A stretch of 64,000 nt of DNA, taken from JBBDLF01 sp040879025 (GTDB taxonomy: Bacteria; Pseudomonadota; Gammaproteobacteria; Pseudomonadales; Pseudohongiellaceae). Of the stretch, positions 52,575 to 61,957 are shown in pieces. The position numbers were made by a program, and so were the translations under genes. A model generated the notes under the pieces. It saw nothing but the letters and a program-made list of their open reading frames with translations. It was not told the origin of the DNA and searched no databases. The first letter of the stretch is position 1, and each line of letters starts with the position of its first letter. Location: the NCBI GenBank assembly GCA_040879025.1, contig JBBDLF010000032.1, positions 1-64,000 on the forward strand. Reading direction: 5' to 3'.

Positions 52575-53048
52575 TTACAACAATAAAGACAAAGCCTGTA
52601 GACACAGGGCGGCCATTATACCTGCTAATACATCATCCAGCATTATTCCGAAGCCGCCGGTGACCGACCGGTCCACCCATTTGATGGGCCACGGCTTGAC
52701 GATATCGAGCAACCGGAACAGCAAAAAACCCAGCACAACCCACCACCAGCCGGGTGGCGCGAGAAACATCGTGATCCAGTATCCGATAAATTCATCCCAG
52801 ACGATGCCGCCGTGGTCATGAACCCCCAGGTCCCGGGCAGTCTTGCCGCACAGCCAGATCCCAAACACAAACCCGGCCACCAGCAACAGCAGGTAAATCC
52901 ACCACTGAACCGCCGGTAGCAACAAATAAAGCAATACGGCAACCGCAGTACCCGCCGTTCCGGGTGCCGTGGGCGCCAGCCCGCTGCCGAATCCAAAGGC
53001 CAGCAAGTGGATGGGATTGCGCAAAACACTCGATGCGGTTGGCTTCAC
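52575..53048 (-). CDS. pgpA: Phosphatidylglycerophosphatase A
   Basis: 157 residues. Family motifs: FGFGSGLAPTAPGTAGT at the N-terminus, HDHGGIVWDEFIGYWITMF and FRLLDIVKPWPIKWVD, with four membrane segments. It dephosphorylates phosphatidylglycerol phosphate in the inner membrane. It overlaps the thiL stop by 4 nt, the usual thiL-pgpA pairing. Confidence 0.92.
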   Translation of the reverse strand: MKPTASSVLRNPIHLLAFGFGSGLAPTAPGTAGTAVAVLLYLLLPAVQWWIYLLLLVAGFVFGIWLCGKTARDLGVHDHGGIVWDEFIGYWITMFLAPPGWWWVVLGFLLFRLLDIVKPWPIKWVDRSVTGGFGIMLDDVLAGIMAALCLQALSLLL

Positions 53049-54136
53049 CGGCGGTCTCCGTTGCGCTCACTCGCATGTTCACCCCTAGCTTCTCTGCCAC
53101 CCTCAGCGCCATCATGATTGTCAAAGTGGCGGTAACCGGGTCCATCAACAGACACCTGGCGCCCTTTTTCATCAAGACAATGAACTCCGGTTCCCTCGAT
53201 TATTTTACCGATACAGGTTACAGCCACCTCAAGTTCTGTCATTTTCGCTACCAGTGCTTCGCTATCTGAAGCCGGCACGGTGAAGCACAATTGATAGTCA
53301 TCGCCGCCTGCCGCTGCCAGTTTCAGGGCTCGCTCGGTTGTGACACAGCTTTTCATCGCCTCGGATAGAGGCAAGTCGGGCAAGTTGATGCATGCGCCGA
53401 CGCCGCTGGCCGCGGTAATGTGGCCGAGATCGGCCAGCAGCCCATCGGAAATATCAATCGCGGCGGACGCGCGCCCACGAAGAGCCATACCCGCCGCGAT
53501 TTGCGGAAGGGGTGTATAGTAGGCGTTGAGAAAGCAGTCTCTGTATGCTGCCGTTAGTGCCGTAAAGTGCATTCCATCAACGCCATGGACAGCGGAAACA
53601 TGGCATCCGAAGTGATCCAGAACCAGCAGGGCGGCGGCGGCATCACCCAGCGTACCGGTGACAAAAACGAGATCATTCGGCTGCGCCCCGGAACGCAAGA
53701 CGGCCTCGCCCTTTGGCACCAGGCCGTGCGCCTGAATGGCCAGGGAGAGTGGTCCTCGCGTCAGGTCTCCTCCGGCCAGCGCACACCGATATCTGCCGGC
53801 GCAGGAAGCCAGCCCCTTGCTGAAGTTCTCCAGCCAGACCGGATCAGCACGAGGCAGACTCAGACCGAGGGTAAAACACAACGGCTCGGCTCCCATCGCG
53901 GCAAGATCGCTCAGGTTAACCGCGAGCCCGTGCCAGGCTAGCAGTTCGGGAACGGTATCAACCGGAAAATGTACTCCTTCCTGCAATACATCCAGGGTAA
54001 TGGCGAGTTGCGCGGAGGAATCGATGGAAAGCAGGGCGCAGTCGTCTCCCGGTCCGAGGTCCACGCCAGGCACGCCGAAATTCAGCCCTTCGTGGGTAAA
54101 ATACTGTTGAATTATACTGAATTCAGAAAGTGCCAT
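53045..54136 (-). CDS. thiL: Thiamine-monophosphate kinase
   Basis: 363 residues. The ATP/Mg site motifs LGPGDDCALL, LQEGVHFPVDTVPELLAWHGLAVNLSDLAAMGAEP, ALAGGDLTRGPLS and GDDYQLCFTVP are present. It phosphorylates thiamine monophosphate to the diphosphate. The length exceeds the usual 320-330 because of a charged tail of about 35 residues (from DNHDGAEGGREARGEHASER), likely unstructured. Operon with nusB and pgpA. Confidence 0.93.
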   Translation of the reverse strand: MALSEFSIIQQYFTHEGLNFGVPGVDLGPGDDCALLSIDSSAQLAITLDVLQEGVHFPVDTVPELLAWHGLAVNLSDLAAMGAEPLCFTLGLSLPRADPVWLENFSKGLASCAGRYRCALAGGDLTRGPLSLAIQAHGLVPKGEAVLRSGAQPNDLVFVTGTLGDAAAALLVLDHFGCHVSAVHGVDGMHFTALTAAYRDCFLNAYYTPLPQIAAGMALRGRASAAIDISDGLLADLGHITAASGVGACINLPDLPLSEAMKSCVTTERALKLAAAGGDDYQLCFTVPASDSEALVAKMTELEVAVTCIGKIIEGTGVHCLDEKGRQVSVDGPGYRHFDNHDGAEGGREARGEHASERNGDRR

Positions 54137-54163
54137 AATCCGGTACTGTGCGCACAGCGGCGA

Positions 54164-54676
54164 TTATTGACGAGGCGATCCGGATAACGTGTCAACGCCG
54201 GTGGAAATTTCCGCTCGCCGTTCGGATTTCGCCAGGCGGTCAAGGATGCTGTTGATGTACTTGTGGCTTTCCGAAGCACCAAAGCTTCGGGCGAGATCGA
54301 CTGATTCGTTAATGACCACTCGGTATGGAATATCAACGCGCTGCGTCAGTTCGAAAGCGCCCATACGCAACAAGGCCTTCTCCACGGGATCGAGTGATTT
54401 GAATTCGCGGTCCAGCAGCGGTGTAATGCGGGCATCCAGTGCGTCGCAGTCGGCAATGATGGCCGGTAGCACTTCACAGAAATAGTCCCAATCCACTTTT
54501 GTGCCGGCTTCTTCACGAAACTGGGCTTCAATCTGCCGTGAACTTCCGCCGCTCATCTGCCACTGATACAACGCCTGCATAATCAGTTTGCGCGCCTTGC
54601 GGCGCCGCGCCAGATTCAGCTTCGGGGCTGCTGTGGACGGGGTGGTTGGGGGGGCACCGGACCGCTTCTCAACCAC
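54164..54676 (-). CDS. nusB: Transcription antitermination factor NusB
   Basis: 170 residues from GTG 54676, directly after the ribH stop. The all-helical NusB core begins at RRRKARKLIMQALYQWQMSG and ends with the conserved RVVINESVDLARSFGASESHKYINSILDRLA. The first 25 residues (PPTTPSTAAPKL) are a flexible Pro/Thr-rich extension. It works with NusE/S10 on rRNA operon antitermination. Confidence 0.93.
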   Translation of the reverse strand: MVEKRSGAPPTTPSTAAPKLNLARRRKARKLIMQALYQWQMSGGSSRQIEAQFREEAGTKVDWDYFCEVLPAIIADCDALDARITPLLDREFKSLDPVEKALLRMGAFELTQRVDIPYRVVINESVDLARSFGASESHKYINSILDRLAKSERRAEISTGVDTLSGSPRQ

Positions 54677-55153
54677 TTAAACCTCCAGCTTTCCAAGTAT
54701 GTTGACCATCTCGATCGCGGTAAGTGCCGCCTCTGTCCCCTTGTTGCGATCGTCTGCTTCGGAGCGCTCGACAGCCTGTTCAATTGTATCAACGGTGAGT
54801 ACACCGAAGGCAACAGGTATTCCGCTATCCAGACCCACGCGATTAACGCCGTCAGTGCAGGCGCCCGACACATATTCAAAATGCGGCGTTCCTCCGCGGA
54901 TCACCGCGCCGAGCGTAATGACCGCGTCAAAACGGCCGGTGTCGATCAGTTTTTGCACCAGCAGTGGCAGTTCGAACGCACCGGGCACCTTGAAGACACT
55001 GATATCCTTGTCCTGCACGCCATGCTTCGTCAGCGTGTCGACCGCGCCATCCAGCAATCGGTCGACAATGAAGCTGTTGAATTTGCTCATGGCTATGGCA
55101 AAGTTGGCACCGCCGGGGACAAGTTCTCCCTCAATGGTCTTGATGGTGTGCAT
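54677..55153 (-). CDS. ribH: 6,7-dimethyl-8-ribityllumazine synthase
   Basis: 158 residues from ATG 55153; an in-frame TTG at 55159 is a weaker alternative. Family motifs: FAIAMSKFNSFIVDRLLDGA, PGAFELPLLVQKL, AVITLGAVIRGGTPHFEYV and PVAFGVLTVDTIEQAVERS. It condenses the ribityl pyrimidine with dihydroxybutanone phosphate. Nested in ribBA-ribH-nusB. Confidence 0.94.
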   Translation of the reverse strand: MHTIKTIEGELVPGGANFAIAMSKFNSFIVDRLLDGAVDTLTKHGVQDKDISVFKVPGAFELPLLVQKLIDTGRFDAVITLGAVIRGGTPHFEYVSGACTDGVNRVGLDSGIPVAFGVLTVDTIEQAVERSEADDRNKGTEAALTAIEMVNILGKLEV

Positions 55154-55167
55154 AATCAATCCAGGTT

Positions 55168-56310
55168 TTATTCAGAGAACGGCACGAATTCCACAACTTC
55201 GAGATCAAATCCTGATATCGCGTTGAATTTTGCCGGATAACTCAACAGTTTCATTTTGCCGACACCCAGATCACGCAGAATCTGTGAGCCGGTGCCAATG
55301 GTGAGGTCTGTGCCCGCTCGTTGTCCCGGCACAGCAGCGCGTTCACCGGTGGTGGTGATGTCAATTATGCTCTGGTTGATGTCCTCACTGTATTCGTCAC
55401 CGGCTAACAATACGGCGGCTCCTCTGCCCTCGTGTGCGATTTTTTCCAGTGCGCGATTGAACGACCAGCTTGAACCCCCGGGTTGTTTCGCGCTGCACAC
55501 GTCTCGCAGGGTATTGGGTATATGCACTCTTACCAGCGTCGGTTCGTCAGGGGTAATCACGCCCAGCGTAAACGCCAAATGCGTTGAGCCGCTGATGGCG
55601 TCGGCATAGGTATGTACAGTGAACTCGCCATGCTCGGTGGAGAGCTGGTAAGAATTTTGCCGCGTTACGGTGTGGTCATTGGCAATCCGGTAATGAATCA
55701 AATCCACTATCGTGCCGATTTTGATGTCATGCTGACGCGCAAACTTTTCAAGATCAGTACGTCTGGCCATCGTACCGTCTTCGTTCATGATTTCCACGAT
55801 GACCGCGGCCGGCGCATAGCCTGCCATTCTCGCAAGGTCGCAACCGGCTTCGGTATGGCCGGCACGCCGTAGTACGCCGCCAGGTTGCGCCATAATGGGA
55901 AAGATATGGCCTGGCTGTACTATATCCTCGGGTTTGCTGTCACGACCCACGGCCACCTGCACGGTGCGCGCGCGATCCGCCGCCGAGATCCCGGTTGTGA
56001 CGCCGGTGGCGGCTTCGATCGAGACGGTAAAACTGGTGTTGAAGGGCGTTTTGTTGTGATCGACCATCAACGGCAGTCGCAGATACTCGCAGCGCTCGCG
56101 GGTCAGCGTCAAACAGATCAGGCCGCGGGCGTGTTTGGCCATGAAGTTGATGTCTTCGGTGCGCACCCGCTCGGCGGCAATGATCAGATCGCCTTCGTTC
56201 TCGCGATCCTCATCATCCATCAATATCACCATTTTGCCCTGGCGAATTTCGTCTATGATTTCTTCCACTGTATTCAGGTGCATATCTTTAATGTTTTGTG
56301 ATGTTCCCAT
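55168..56310 (-). CDS. ribBA: 3,4-dihydroxy-2-butanone-4-phosphate synthase fused to a degenerate GTP cyclohydrolase II domain
   Basis: About 380 residues from ATG 56310, with AAGGG 7 nt upstream; other ATGs at 56334 and 56283 are possible. The N-terminal synthase domain is complete: DDEDRENEGDLIIAAE, HARGLICL, RAGHTEAGCDLARMAGY. The C-terminal domain resembles GTP cyclohydrolase II but the zinc cysteines are gone (region RVHIPNTLRDVCSAKQPGG has a single Cys), so it should not be active as a cyclohydrolase; the separate ribA does that. Such fusions are usual in pseudomonad-like gammaproteobacteria. Confidence 0.9.
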   Translation of the reverse strand: MGTSQNIKDMHLNTVEEIIDEIRQGKMVILMDDEDRENEGDLIIAAERVRTEDINFMAKHARGLICLTLTRERCEYLRLPLMVDHNKTPFNTSFTVSIEAATGVTTGISAADRARTVQVAVGRDSKPEDIVQPGHIFPIMAQPGGVLRRAGHTEAGCDLARMAGYAPAAVIVEIMNEDGTMARRTDLEKFARQHDIKIGTIVDLIHYRIANDHTVTRQNSYQLSTEHGEFTVHTYADAISGSTHLAFTLGVITPDEPTLVRVHIPNTLRDVCSAKQPGGSSWSFNRALEKIAHEGRGAAVLLAGDEYSEDINQSIIDITTTGERAAVPGQRAGTDLTIGTGSQILRDLGVGKMKLLSYPAKFNAISGFDLEVVEFVPFSE

Positions 56311-56372
56311 GTTCCGACCCTTGATATCGTTCATTGACCGCCGGCCACTCGGTTTTTGGCCGTTCAGTTCAG

Positions 56373-56984
56373 CTATGGCCTGGCATCGGCCGGCTGTTCT
56401 GATATCAATCGTTCCAGATAACGACTGATAAGGTCTACTTCTATGTTGACGGCAGTGCCTTCGTGGTAATTTCCTATCGTGGTTTCCTGCTGTGTATGCG
56501 CGATAATATTGACGCTGAACGTATCCGCTTCCACCTGGTTTACCGTCAGACTCACACCATCGATGCAGACCGAACCCTTAACGGCGATATAGCGGCAAAG
56601 CGTTTCCGGCACTTCGAAGGTCATGCGCAAACTCTGGCTTTCAGACTCCAGGGTCTTCAATCGGCCTACACCATCCACGTGGCCGCTGACGATGTGCCCA
56701 CCGATCCGGTCGCTGGCCCGCAGGGATTTCTCCAGGTTGACGCAGTCCCGCTTTTGAAGAGTGCCCAAAGTGGTCACTCGTCGTGTTTCATTGGAAACGT
56801 CGGCATCGAAGCCCCCACTGCGCACACTGATCACCGTCAGACACACGCCGCTGACCGCGATGCTGTCTCCCACGCTGACATCCGACAGGTCCAGTTTTCC
56901 GGTATCAAAACTGACATGCCACTCACCCCCTTTTTCCACCATGGCTGCCACTGATCCTGTGGCTTCAATAATACCGGTGAACAT
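56373..56984 (-). CDS. ribE: Riboflavin synthase, alpha chain
   Basis: 203 residues. Two-fold repeated barrel: repeat 1 begins MFTGIIEATGSV, repeat 2 near RIGGHIVSGHVDGVGRL; both keep the substrate-loop motifs (GVCLTV and GVSLTVNQVE). It dismutates two lumazine molecules to riboflavin. 12 nt after ribD. Confidence 0.94.
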   Translation of the reverse strand: MFTGIIEATGSVAAMVEKGGEWHVSFDTGKLDLSDVSVGDSIAVSGVCLTVISVRSGGFDADVSNETRRVTTLGTLQKRDCVNLEKSLRASDRIGGHIVSGHVDGVGRLKTLESESQSLRMTFEVPETLCRYIAVKGSVCIDGVSLTVNQVEADTFSVNIIAHTQQETTIGNYHEGTAVNIEVDLISRYLERLISEQPADARP

Positions 56985-56996
56985 CTTCTCCGTCCT

Positions 56997-58184
56997 TTAA
57001 TCAGTTGAATTTTCGTTCCCGAAACCACGTGTCGGCCGCGCGGTGATGCGAAGGTCGGCGCCCACCGGGGTGACGTCGGTGAATTCCAGCGGCACGCAGT
57101 CCGCCATTGAACGCAAACCCGGCAAGTCAAACAGGGGCAGCGCATCACTGCCCATCAGTTTGGCTCCCACATAAACGATCAGTTCGTCCACCAGCCCCGC
57201 TCGCAGAAATGCGCCACTGAGTACCGGGCCGGCCTCCAACAAAACTTCCGTGCAGTCATAGTTCCGCGCCAGTGATTCTAACACATCAGGAAGGGGCACC
57301 CCTCCCTTGTCCCTACCGCCGTCGCGGGTATTGCCGGCAATGACAACTGTGTCGACATTGCCCGGAAAAGAGCTTTCCGGGGTTTGAGTTCCGTAAATGA
57401 CCACCTTTCCTTTCAGCTGCACGATTCGGGCCTGGGGCGGCGTGCGGAAGCCGCTGTCCAGGATGACCCGCAAAGGCTGCCTGCCGAACAGATGCGCGTT
57501 GGCGGCACGTTCGTCCTCGGTCAACGGAAGTTCCTCGGGTCGCACGTTCAGGCCGGGATCGTCGGCCAGCACGGTATTTATCCCGGTAATCACCGCGCCG
57601 CTGGCCGCGCGAAACCGTTGGACATCGGCGCGGGCATCGGTGGTGGTAATCCATTTGCTGCTGCGATCCGCCATGGCGCTGCGTCCGTCCAGGCTCATCG
57701 CCACCTTGCAGCGTAAAAACGGTCGGCCTTCGCGTAGCCGCTTATGGTAACCGGGGTTGATGGCTTCGGCGGTCGCTTCAAACTCTGTCAGCTGAATGAC
57801 CTCAATACCCGCGGACTCGAGGCGAGGCAGGCTGCCCTGTTTCACTTCAGGAAACGCATCGGTGGCGGCGTACACCACGCGTCTGATACCGGCGTCTATC
57901 AACGCGTCACAACACGGCGGTGTTCTGCCGAAATGGCAGCAAGGAACCAGGGTAACCACTGCCGTAGCGGCCTTGGCCGCGGCACCGGCTTCGCGTAGTG
58001 CATTTACCTCGGCATGCGCTTCACCGGCGGCGGAATGCCAGCCCTCTCCGGCAACCGAACCGTCATCGCGCACAATGACACAGCCGACACGCGGATTGGG
58101 CGCTGTGGTCAGAACCGACCGGGCCAACTCCAGTGCCCTGGCCATGTGACGTGTGTAATCTGTTAAGGATTGATTCTGTGTCAC
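56997..58184 (-). CDS. ribD: Bifunctional riboflavin deaminase/reductase
   Basis: 395 residues from GTG 58184; an ATG at 58145 is the other candidate. The deaminase domain has HAEVNAL and PCCHFGRTPPCCDAL with zinc ligands intact, but the residue after VTL, normally Glu in VTLEPC, is Val (VTLVPC). The reductase domain has KVAMSLDGRSAMADRSSKWITT and GLVDELIVYVGAKLMGSDALPLF. It converts the GTP cyclohydrolase product to the ribitylated pyrimidine. The 129-nt gap to nrdR holds a tandem repeat of CTTTCGGTCTG (58230-58260). Confidence 0.9.
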   Translation of the reverse strand: MTQNQSLTDYTRHMARALELARSVLTTAPNPRVGCVIVRDDGSVAGEGWHSAAGEAHAEVNALREAGAAAKAATAVVTLVPCCHFGRTPPCCDALIDAGIRRVVYAATDAFPEVKQGSLPRLESAGIEVIQLTEFEATAEAINPGYHKRLREGRPFLRCKVAMSLDGRSAMADRSSKWITTTDARADVQRFRAASGAVITGINTVLADDPGLNVRPEELPLTEDERAANAHLFGRQPLRVILDSGFRTPPQARIVQLKGKVVIYGTQTPESSFPGNVDTVVIAGNTRDGGRDKGGVPLPDVLESLARNYDCTEVLLEAGPVLSGAFLRAGLVDELIVYVGAKLMGSDALPLFDLPGLRSMADCVPLEFTDVTPVGADLRITARPTRGFGNENSTD

Positions 58185-58313
58185 GGGTGACTTCTGTCGT
58201 TTAATGCGGGAGAAACGAAGGATGTTTGGCTTTCGGTCTGACTTTCGGTCTGGTTTCGGTTTTGCCTTTAGATGCCTGGTCAGGCGCGGCCAGGCGGCCT
58301 GAAGCATTCAAGG

Positions 58314-58769
58314 CTATCGCTCGCTGGACAGACGGTCGATCTCGGCGCGGAACTCTTCCAGGTCCTTGAAGCTGCGGTAAACCGAGGCGAACCGCACGTA
58401 AGCAACCTCGTCAAGCTGCTGCAATGCAGCCATTACCTGCTCACCTATAGCGCGTGACTGAATCTCGCGTTCGCCGGTGGAACGCAGAGTATTCTTGATA
58501 CGGTTGAGCGCTTCTTCCACTTTTTCTATACTGACCGGTCGTTTTTCCAGCGCTTTCAGCAGTCCGGCGCGCAACTTTACCTCATCGAAAGGCTCCCGAT
58601 TTCCGTTTTGTTTTATAACCCGCGGCATAACCAGTTCGGCGCTCTCGTAGGTAGTGAATCGTTCACTGCAGGTGATACACTCGCGGCGGCGGCGCACCTG
58701 ATTCCCCTCTGCAACCAGACGCGAGTCAATCACCTTGGTATCTACCGCGCTACAAAATGGACAATGCAT
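58314..58769 (-). CDS. nrdR: Transcriptional repressor NrdR
   Basis: 151 residues. The N-terminal zinc ribbon is CPFCSAVDTKVIDSR with the second pair RRRECITCSERFTTYE, followed by an ATP-cone domain (PRVIKQNGNREPFDEVKLRAGLLKALEKRPV). With dATP bound it represses ribonucleotide-reductase genes. It lies between glyA and ribD as in many gammaproteobacteria. Confidence 0.95.
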   Translation of the reverse strand: MHCPFCSAVDTKVIDSRLVAEGNQVRRRRECITCSERFTTYESAELVMPRVIKQNGNREPFDEVKLRAGLLKALEKRPVSIEKVEEALNRIKNTLRSTGEREIQSRAIGEQVMAALQQLDEVAYVRFASVYRSFKDLEEFRAEIDRLSSER

Positions 58770-58808
58770 ATTTTACTTTTCATTACAATTCATAACCGTG
58801 ACGCCCTG

Positions 58809-60062
58809 TCAACCATATACCGGAAAGCGGGCGCACAAATCCAGCACTTTCTGCTTTACTTCCCGAATTATTGACTCGTTTTCGATATCATCGAGAATGT
58901 CGCACATCCAGCCGGTCAACTGTTCCATCTCCCCTTCCTTCATGCCCCGTGTGGTTGCCGCCGGCGAGCCTATACGCAGACCGCTCGTTACAAACGGCGG
59001 GCGTGGGTCGTTGGGTACGGCATTCTTGTTGACGGTGATATTGGCACCGCCGAGGGCGGCATCGGCATCCTTGCCGGTAATGTCCTGCTTGATCAGGCTG
59101 AGCAGAAACAGGTGGTCGTCAGTACCTTTGGACACCACGTCGTAGCCACGTTCCATAAAACCACGGGCCATTGCGCGGGCGTTTTTCAAAACCTGTTGCT
59201 GATACACCTTGAAATCGTCACTCAGCGCTTCCTTGAAGCAGACTGCCTTGGCCGCGATAACATGCATCAACGGGCCGCCCTGGCTCTCGGGAAATACGGC
59301 GAAGTTCAGTTTCTTCTCCAGGTCCGGATTGGATTTGGCCAGAATAATGCCGCCGCGGGGGCCGCGCAGGGTTTTGTGGGTTGTGGAGGTGGTCACGTCG
59401 GCAATCTGCACCGGGCTGGGATAGACGCCCGCGGCAATCAGACCGGCGACGTGAGCCATATCGACGACAAACCAGGCACCCACGCTGTCGGCAATATCGC
59501 GGAAGCGCTGCCAGTCGATCACTCGTGAATACGCGGAGAACCCGGCCATGATCATTTTCGGCTTGTGCTCGGTAGCCAACGCCGCCACCTGCTCGTAGTC
59601 GATCTCGCCCGTTTCGTTGTTCAGGCCGTACTGGATGGCATTGTACATTCTGCCGGAAAAGCTTACGCTGGCGCCGTGTGTCAAGTGACCACCATCGGCC
59701 AGGCTCATGCCGAGTACGGTGTCACCCGGTTTCAGCAGCGCCATGTATACCGCGGCGTTGGCCTGAGAACCGGAATGCGGCTGTACGTTGGCGTAATCGG
59801 CGCCGAAAAGCTGCCTGGCGCGGTCGATGGCCAGCTGCTCCACCACATCGACATGTTCACATCCGCCATAGTAGCGCTTGCCGGGATACCCCTCGGCATA
59901 TTTGTTGGTCAAGACGGTGCCCTGGGCTTCCATCACTCGCGGACTGGTATAGTTTTCCGAGGCGATAAGCTCAATATGATCTTCCTGCCGCTGATTCTCC
60001 GCCTGGATGGCGGCATCAAGTTCCTGATCGAACTCGGCAATATTCATCTCGCGCCTGAACAT
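58809..60062 (-). CDS. glyA: Serine hydroxymethyltransferase
   Basis: 417 residues from ATG 60062 (MFRREMNIAEFDQEL, as in the family). PLP lysine in TTSTTHKTLRGPRGG; N-terminal EDHIELIASENYTS, YAEGYPGKRYYGGC and MSLADGGHLTHG; C-terminal GLRIGSPAATTRGM. It interconverts serine and glycine with tetrahydrofolate. No glycine-riboswitch-like fold was recognised upstream. Confidence 0.96.
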   Translation of the reverse strand: MFRREMNIAEFDQELDAAIQAENQRQEDHIELIASENYTSPRVMEAQGTVLTNKYAEGYPGKRYYGGCEHVDVVEQLAIDRARQLFGADYANVQPHSGSQANAAVYMALLKPGDTVLGMSLADGGHLTHGASVSFSGRMYNAIQYGLNNETGEIDYEQVAALATEHKPKMIMAGFSAYSRVIDWQRFRDIADSVGAWFVVDMAHVAGLIAAGVYPSPVQIADVTTSTTHKTLRGPRGGIILAKSNPDLEKKLNFAVFPESQGGPLMHVIAAKAVCFKEALSDDFKVYQQQVLKNARAMARGFMERGYDVVSKGTDDHLFLLSLIKQDITGKDADAALGGANITVNKNAVPNDPRPPFVTSGLRIGSPAATTRGMKEGEMEQLTGWMCDILDDIENESIIREVKQKVLDLCARFPVYG

Positions 60063-60237
60063 GCATGGCTCCTGTGGTCACAGTCCTGGATGGTCGTTTT
60101 TGGGCTGATTTGTGGATTTTAAGAAATTGCGAAGGCGGTATTCTACATTATGCGGGCTTGCCGGACATCCTAAATGTCCATATATAGTGCCGGTCATCGA
60201 AAGATCGGCCTTGGCAGCGGTCCGACCCGCGGTGGGG

Positions 60238-60243
60238 TATAAT
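60238..60243 (+). promoter_or_regulatory. Possible -10 box of the ettA promoter
   Basis: TATAAT in GGGGTATAATGCGC, 30 nt before ATG 60273. The best -35-like word, TTGGCA at 60211-60216, is 21 nt away, too far for a strong sigma-70 pair, so the assignment rests on the -10 box and distance. Confidence 0.4.
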
Positions 60244-60272
60244 GCGCGGCTTTGATTTTTGCGGGAATAGCT

Positions 60273-61940
60273 ATGGCTCAGTTTGTTTATACCATGAACC
60301 GGGTGGGGAAAGTGGTTCCGCCCAAACGCGAAATTCTCAAGGATATTTCGCTTTCATTTTTTCCGGGGGCCAAGATTGGCGTGCTGGGGCTTAACGGGGC
60401 GGGCAAGTCGACTTTGCTGCGCATCATGGCCGGCGTTGACAAGGACTTTCTGGGAGAGGCGCGTCCGCAGCCGGAGTTGAAGATCGGTTACCTGTCGCAG
60501 GAACCGCAGCTGGACGGCGGCAAGGACGTGAAGGGTAATGTGGCCGAGGGCGTCAGCGATATCATGGCGATGGTGGAGGAATTCAATGCCATCAGCGACC
60601 GGTTCGCCGAGCCGATGAGTGATGAGGAAATGAATGAACTGCTGGAACGGCAGGGAACCATTCAGAACCGGATTGATGCCGCCGATGGCTGGCAGGTGGA
60701 ACGGAAAATGGAGAAGGCGGCCGATGCACTGCGCCTGCCTCCCTGGGATGCCGACGTCAATACCTTGTCCGGCGGTGAGAAGCGGCGCGTGGCATTGTGC
60801 CGACTGCTGCTGTCCAACCCCGACATGCTGCTGCTGGATGAGCCGACCAATCATCTCGACGCGGAAAGTGTTGCCTGGCTGGAGCGCTATCTGACGGAAT
60901 TCCCCGGCACCGTGGTCGCCATTACCCACGACCGCTATTTTCTCGATAACGCCGCGGGCTGGATTCTGGAACTGGACCGCGGACACGGTATTCCCTACGA
61001 AGGCAATTACAGCGCGTGGCTCGAGACGAAGGAGAAACGCCTGCAGGTGGAAGAGCGCCAGAACCAGGCACACGAGCGCACCATCAAGTCGGAGCTCGAG
61101 TGGGTAAGATCAAATCCCAAGGGCCGACAAGCCAAGAGCAAGGCGCGCCTGGCCCGCTTTGAGGAACTGAATTCACAGGAATTCCAGAAACGCAACGAAA
61201 CCCTTGAGTTGTACATCCCGCCCGGTCCGCGTCTCGGAGACCAGGTGATTGACGTGAAGAACCTGAGCAAGCACTTCGGCGACAAAACCCTGTTCGAAAA
61301 CGTGAACTTCTCCATGCCCAAGGGCAGCATCCTGGGCATCATCGGTGGCAATGGCGCCGGTAAAACCACGTTCCTGCGCATGCTGGTTGGCACTGAAAAG
61401 CCGGACAACGGCGAGATCGTCCTTGGCGAAACCGTGGATCTGGCCTATGTCGACCAGAGCCGCGACAGCCTCGACGGCAACCGCACGGTATGGGAGGAAA
61501 TCGGCGACGGCCAGGACGTGTTGCAGATTGGCAAGCACGAAGTGCAGTCGCGGGCATACGCCAGCCGCTTCAACTTCAAAGGCAGCGAGCAACAAAAATA
61601 TGTCCGGGATCTTTCCGGCGGCGAGCGTAATCGCGTTCACCTGGCCAAACTGCTACGCCGGGGCGCCAATGTCATTCTGCTCGACGAACCCACCAACGAC
61701 CTGGATGTGGAAACCTTGCGCGCACTGGAAGAGGCACTGCTGAGTTTTCCCGGCTCCGTGATCGTGGTTTCTCATGACCGCTGGTTTCTGGACCGGGTGG
61801 CTACTCATGTCCTCGCGTTCGAAGGCGACAGTGAGGTGGTGTTTCACGAAGGCAATTATTCCGACTACGAGGAAGACCGACGCAAGCGGCTGGGCGAAGC
61901 CGCGCAACCGACCCGCGTGAAGTATCGGAAACTCGATTAG
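60273..61940 (+). CDS. ettA: Energy-dependent translational throttle protein EttA
   Basis: 555 residues from ATG 60273 (MAQFVYTMNRVGKVVPPKRE, the EttA N-terminus); a TTG at 60252 is not used. Two ABC domains: Walker A GLNGAGKST and GGNGAGKTT, signatures LSGGEKRRVALCRLL and LSGGERNRVHLAKLL, Walker B MLLLDEPTNHLD and ILLDEPTNDLD. An ABC-F ATPase that acts at the ribosomal E site to gate the first peptide bond according to ATP level. Convergent with the replication-P-like gene (17 nt). Confidence 0.95.
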   Translation: MAQFVYTMNRVGKVVPPKREILKDISLSFFPGAKIGVLGLNGAGKSTLLRIMAGVDKDFLGEARPQPELKIGYLSQEPQLDGGKDVKGNVAEGVSDIMAMVEEFNAISDRFAEPMSDEEMNELLERQGTIQNRIDAADGWQVERKMEKAADALRLPPWDADVNTLSGGEKRRVALCRLLLSNPDMLLLDEPTNHLDAESVAWLERYLTEFPGTVVAITHDRYFLDNAAGWILELDRGHGIPYEGNYSAWLETKEKRLQVEERQNQAHERTIKSELEWVRSNPKGRQAKSKARLARFEELNSQEFQKRNETLELYIPPGPRLGDQVIDVKNLSKHFGDKTLFENVNFSMPKGSILGIIGGNGAGKTTFLRMLVGTEKPDNGEIVLGETVDLAYVDQSRDSLDGNRTVWEEIGDGQDVLQIGKHEVQSRAYASRFNFKGSEQQKYVRDLSGGERNRVHLAKLLRRGANVILLDEPTNDLDVETLRALEEALLSFPGSVIVVSHDRWFLDRVATHVLAFEGDSEVVFHEGNYSDYEEDRRKRLGEAAQPTRVKYRKLD

Positions 61941-61957
61941 GGAACCTCTGGTTTGCC

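Noticed and set aside
56985..58313. FMN riboswitch near the riboflavin genes
   Set aside because: No intergenic space large enough with the conserved RFN elements; the genes are closely packed.
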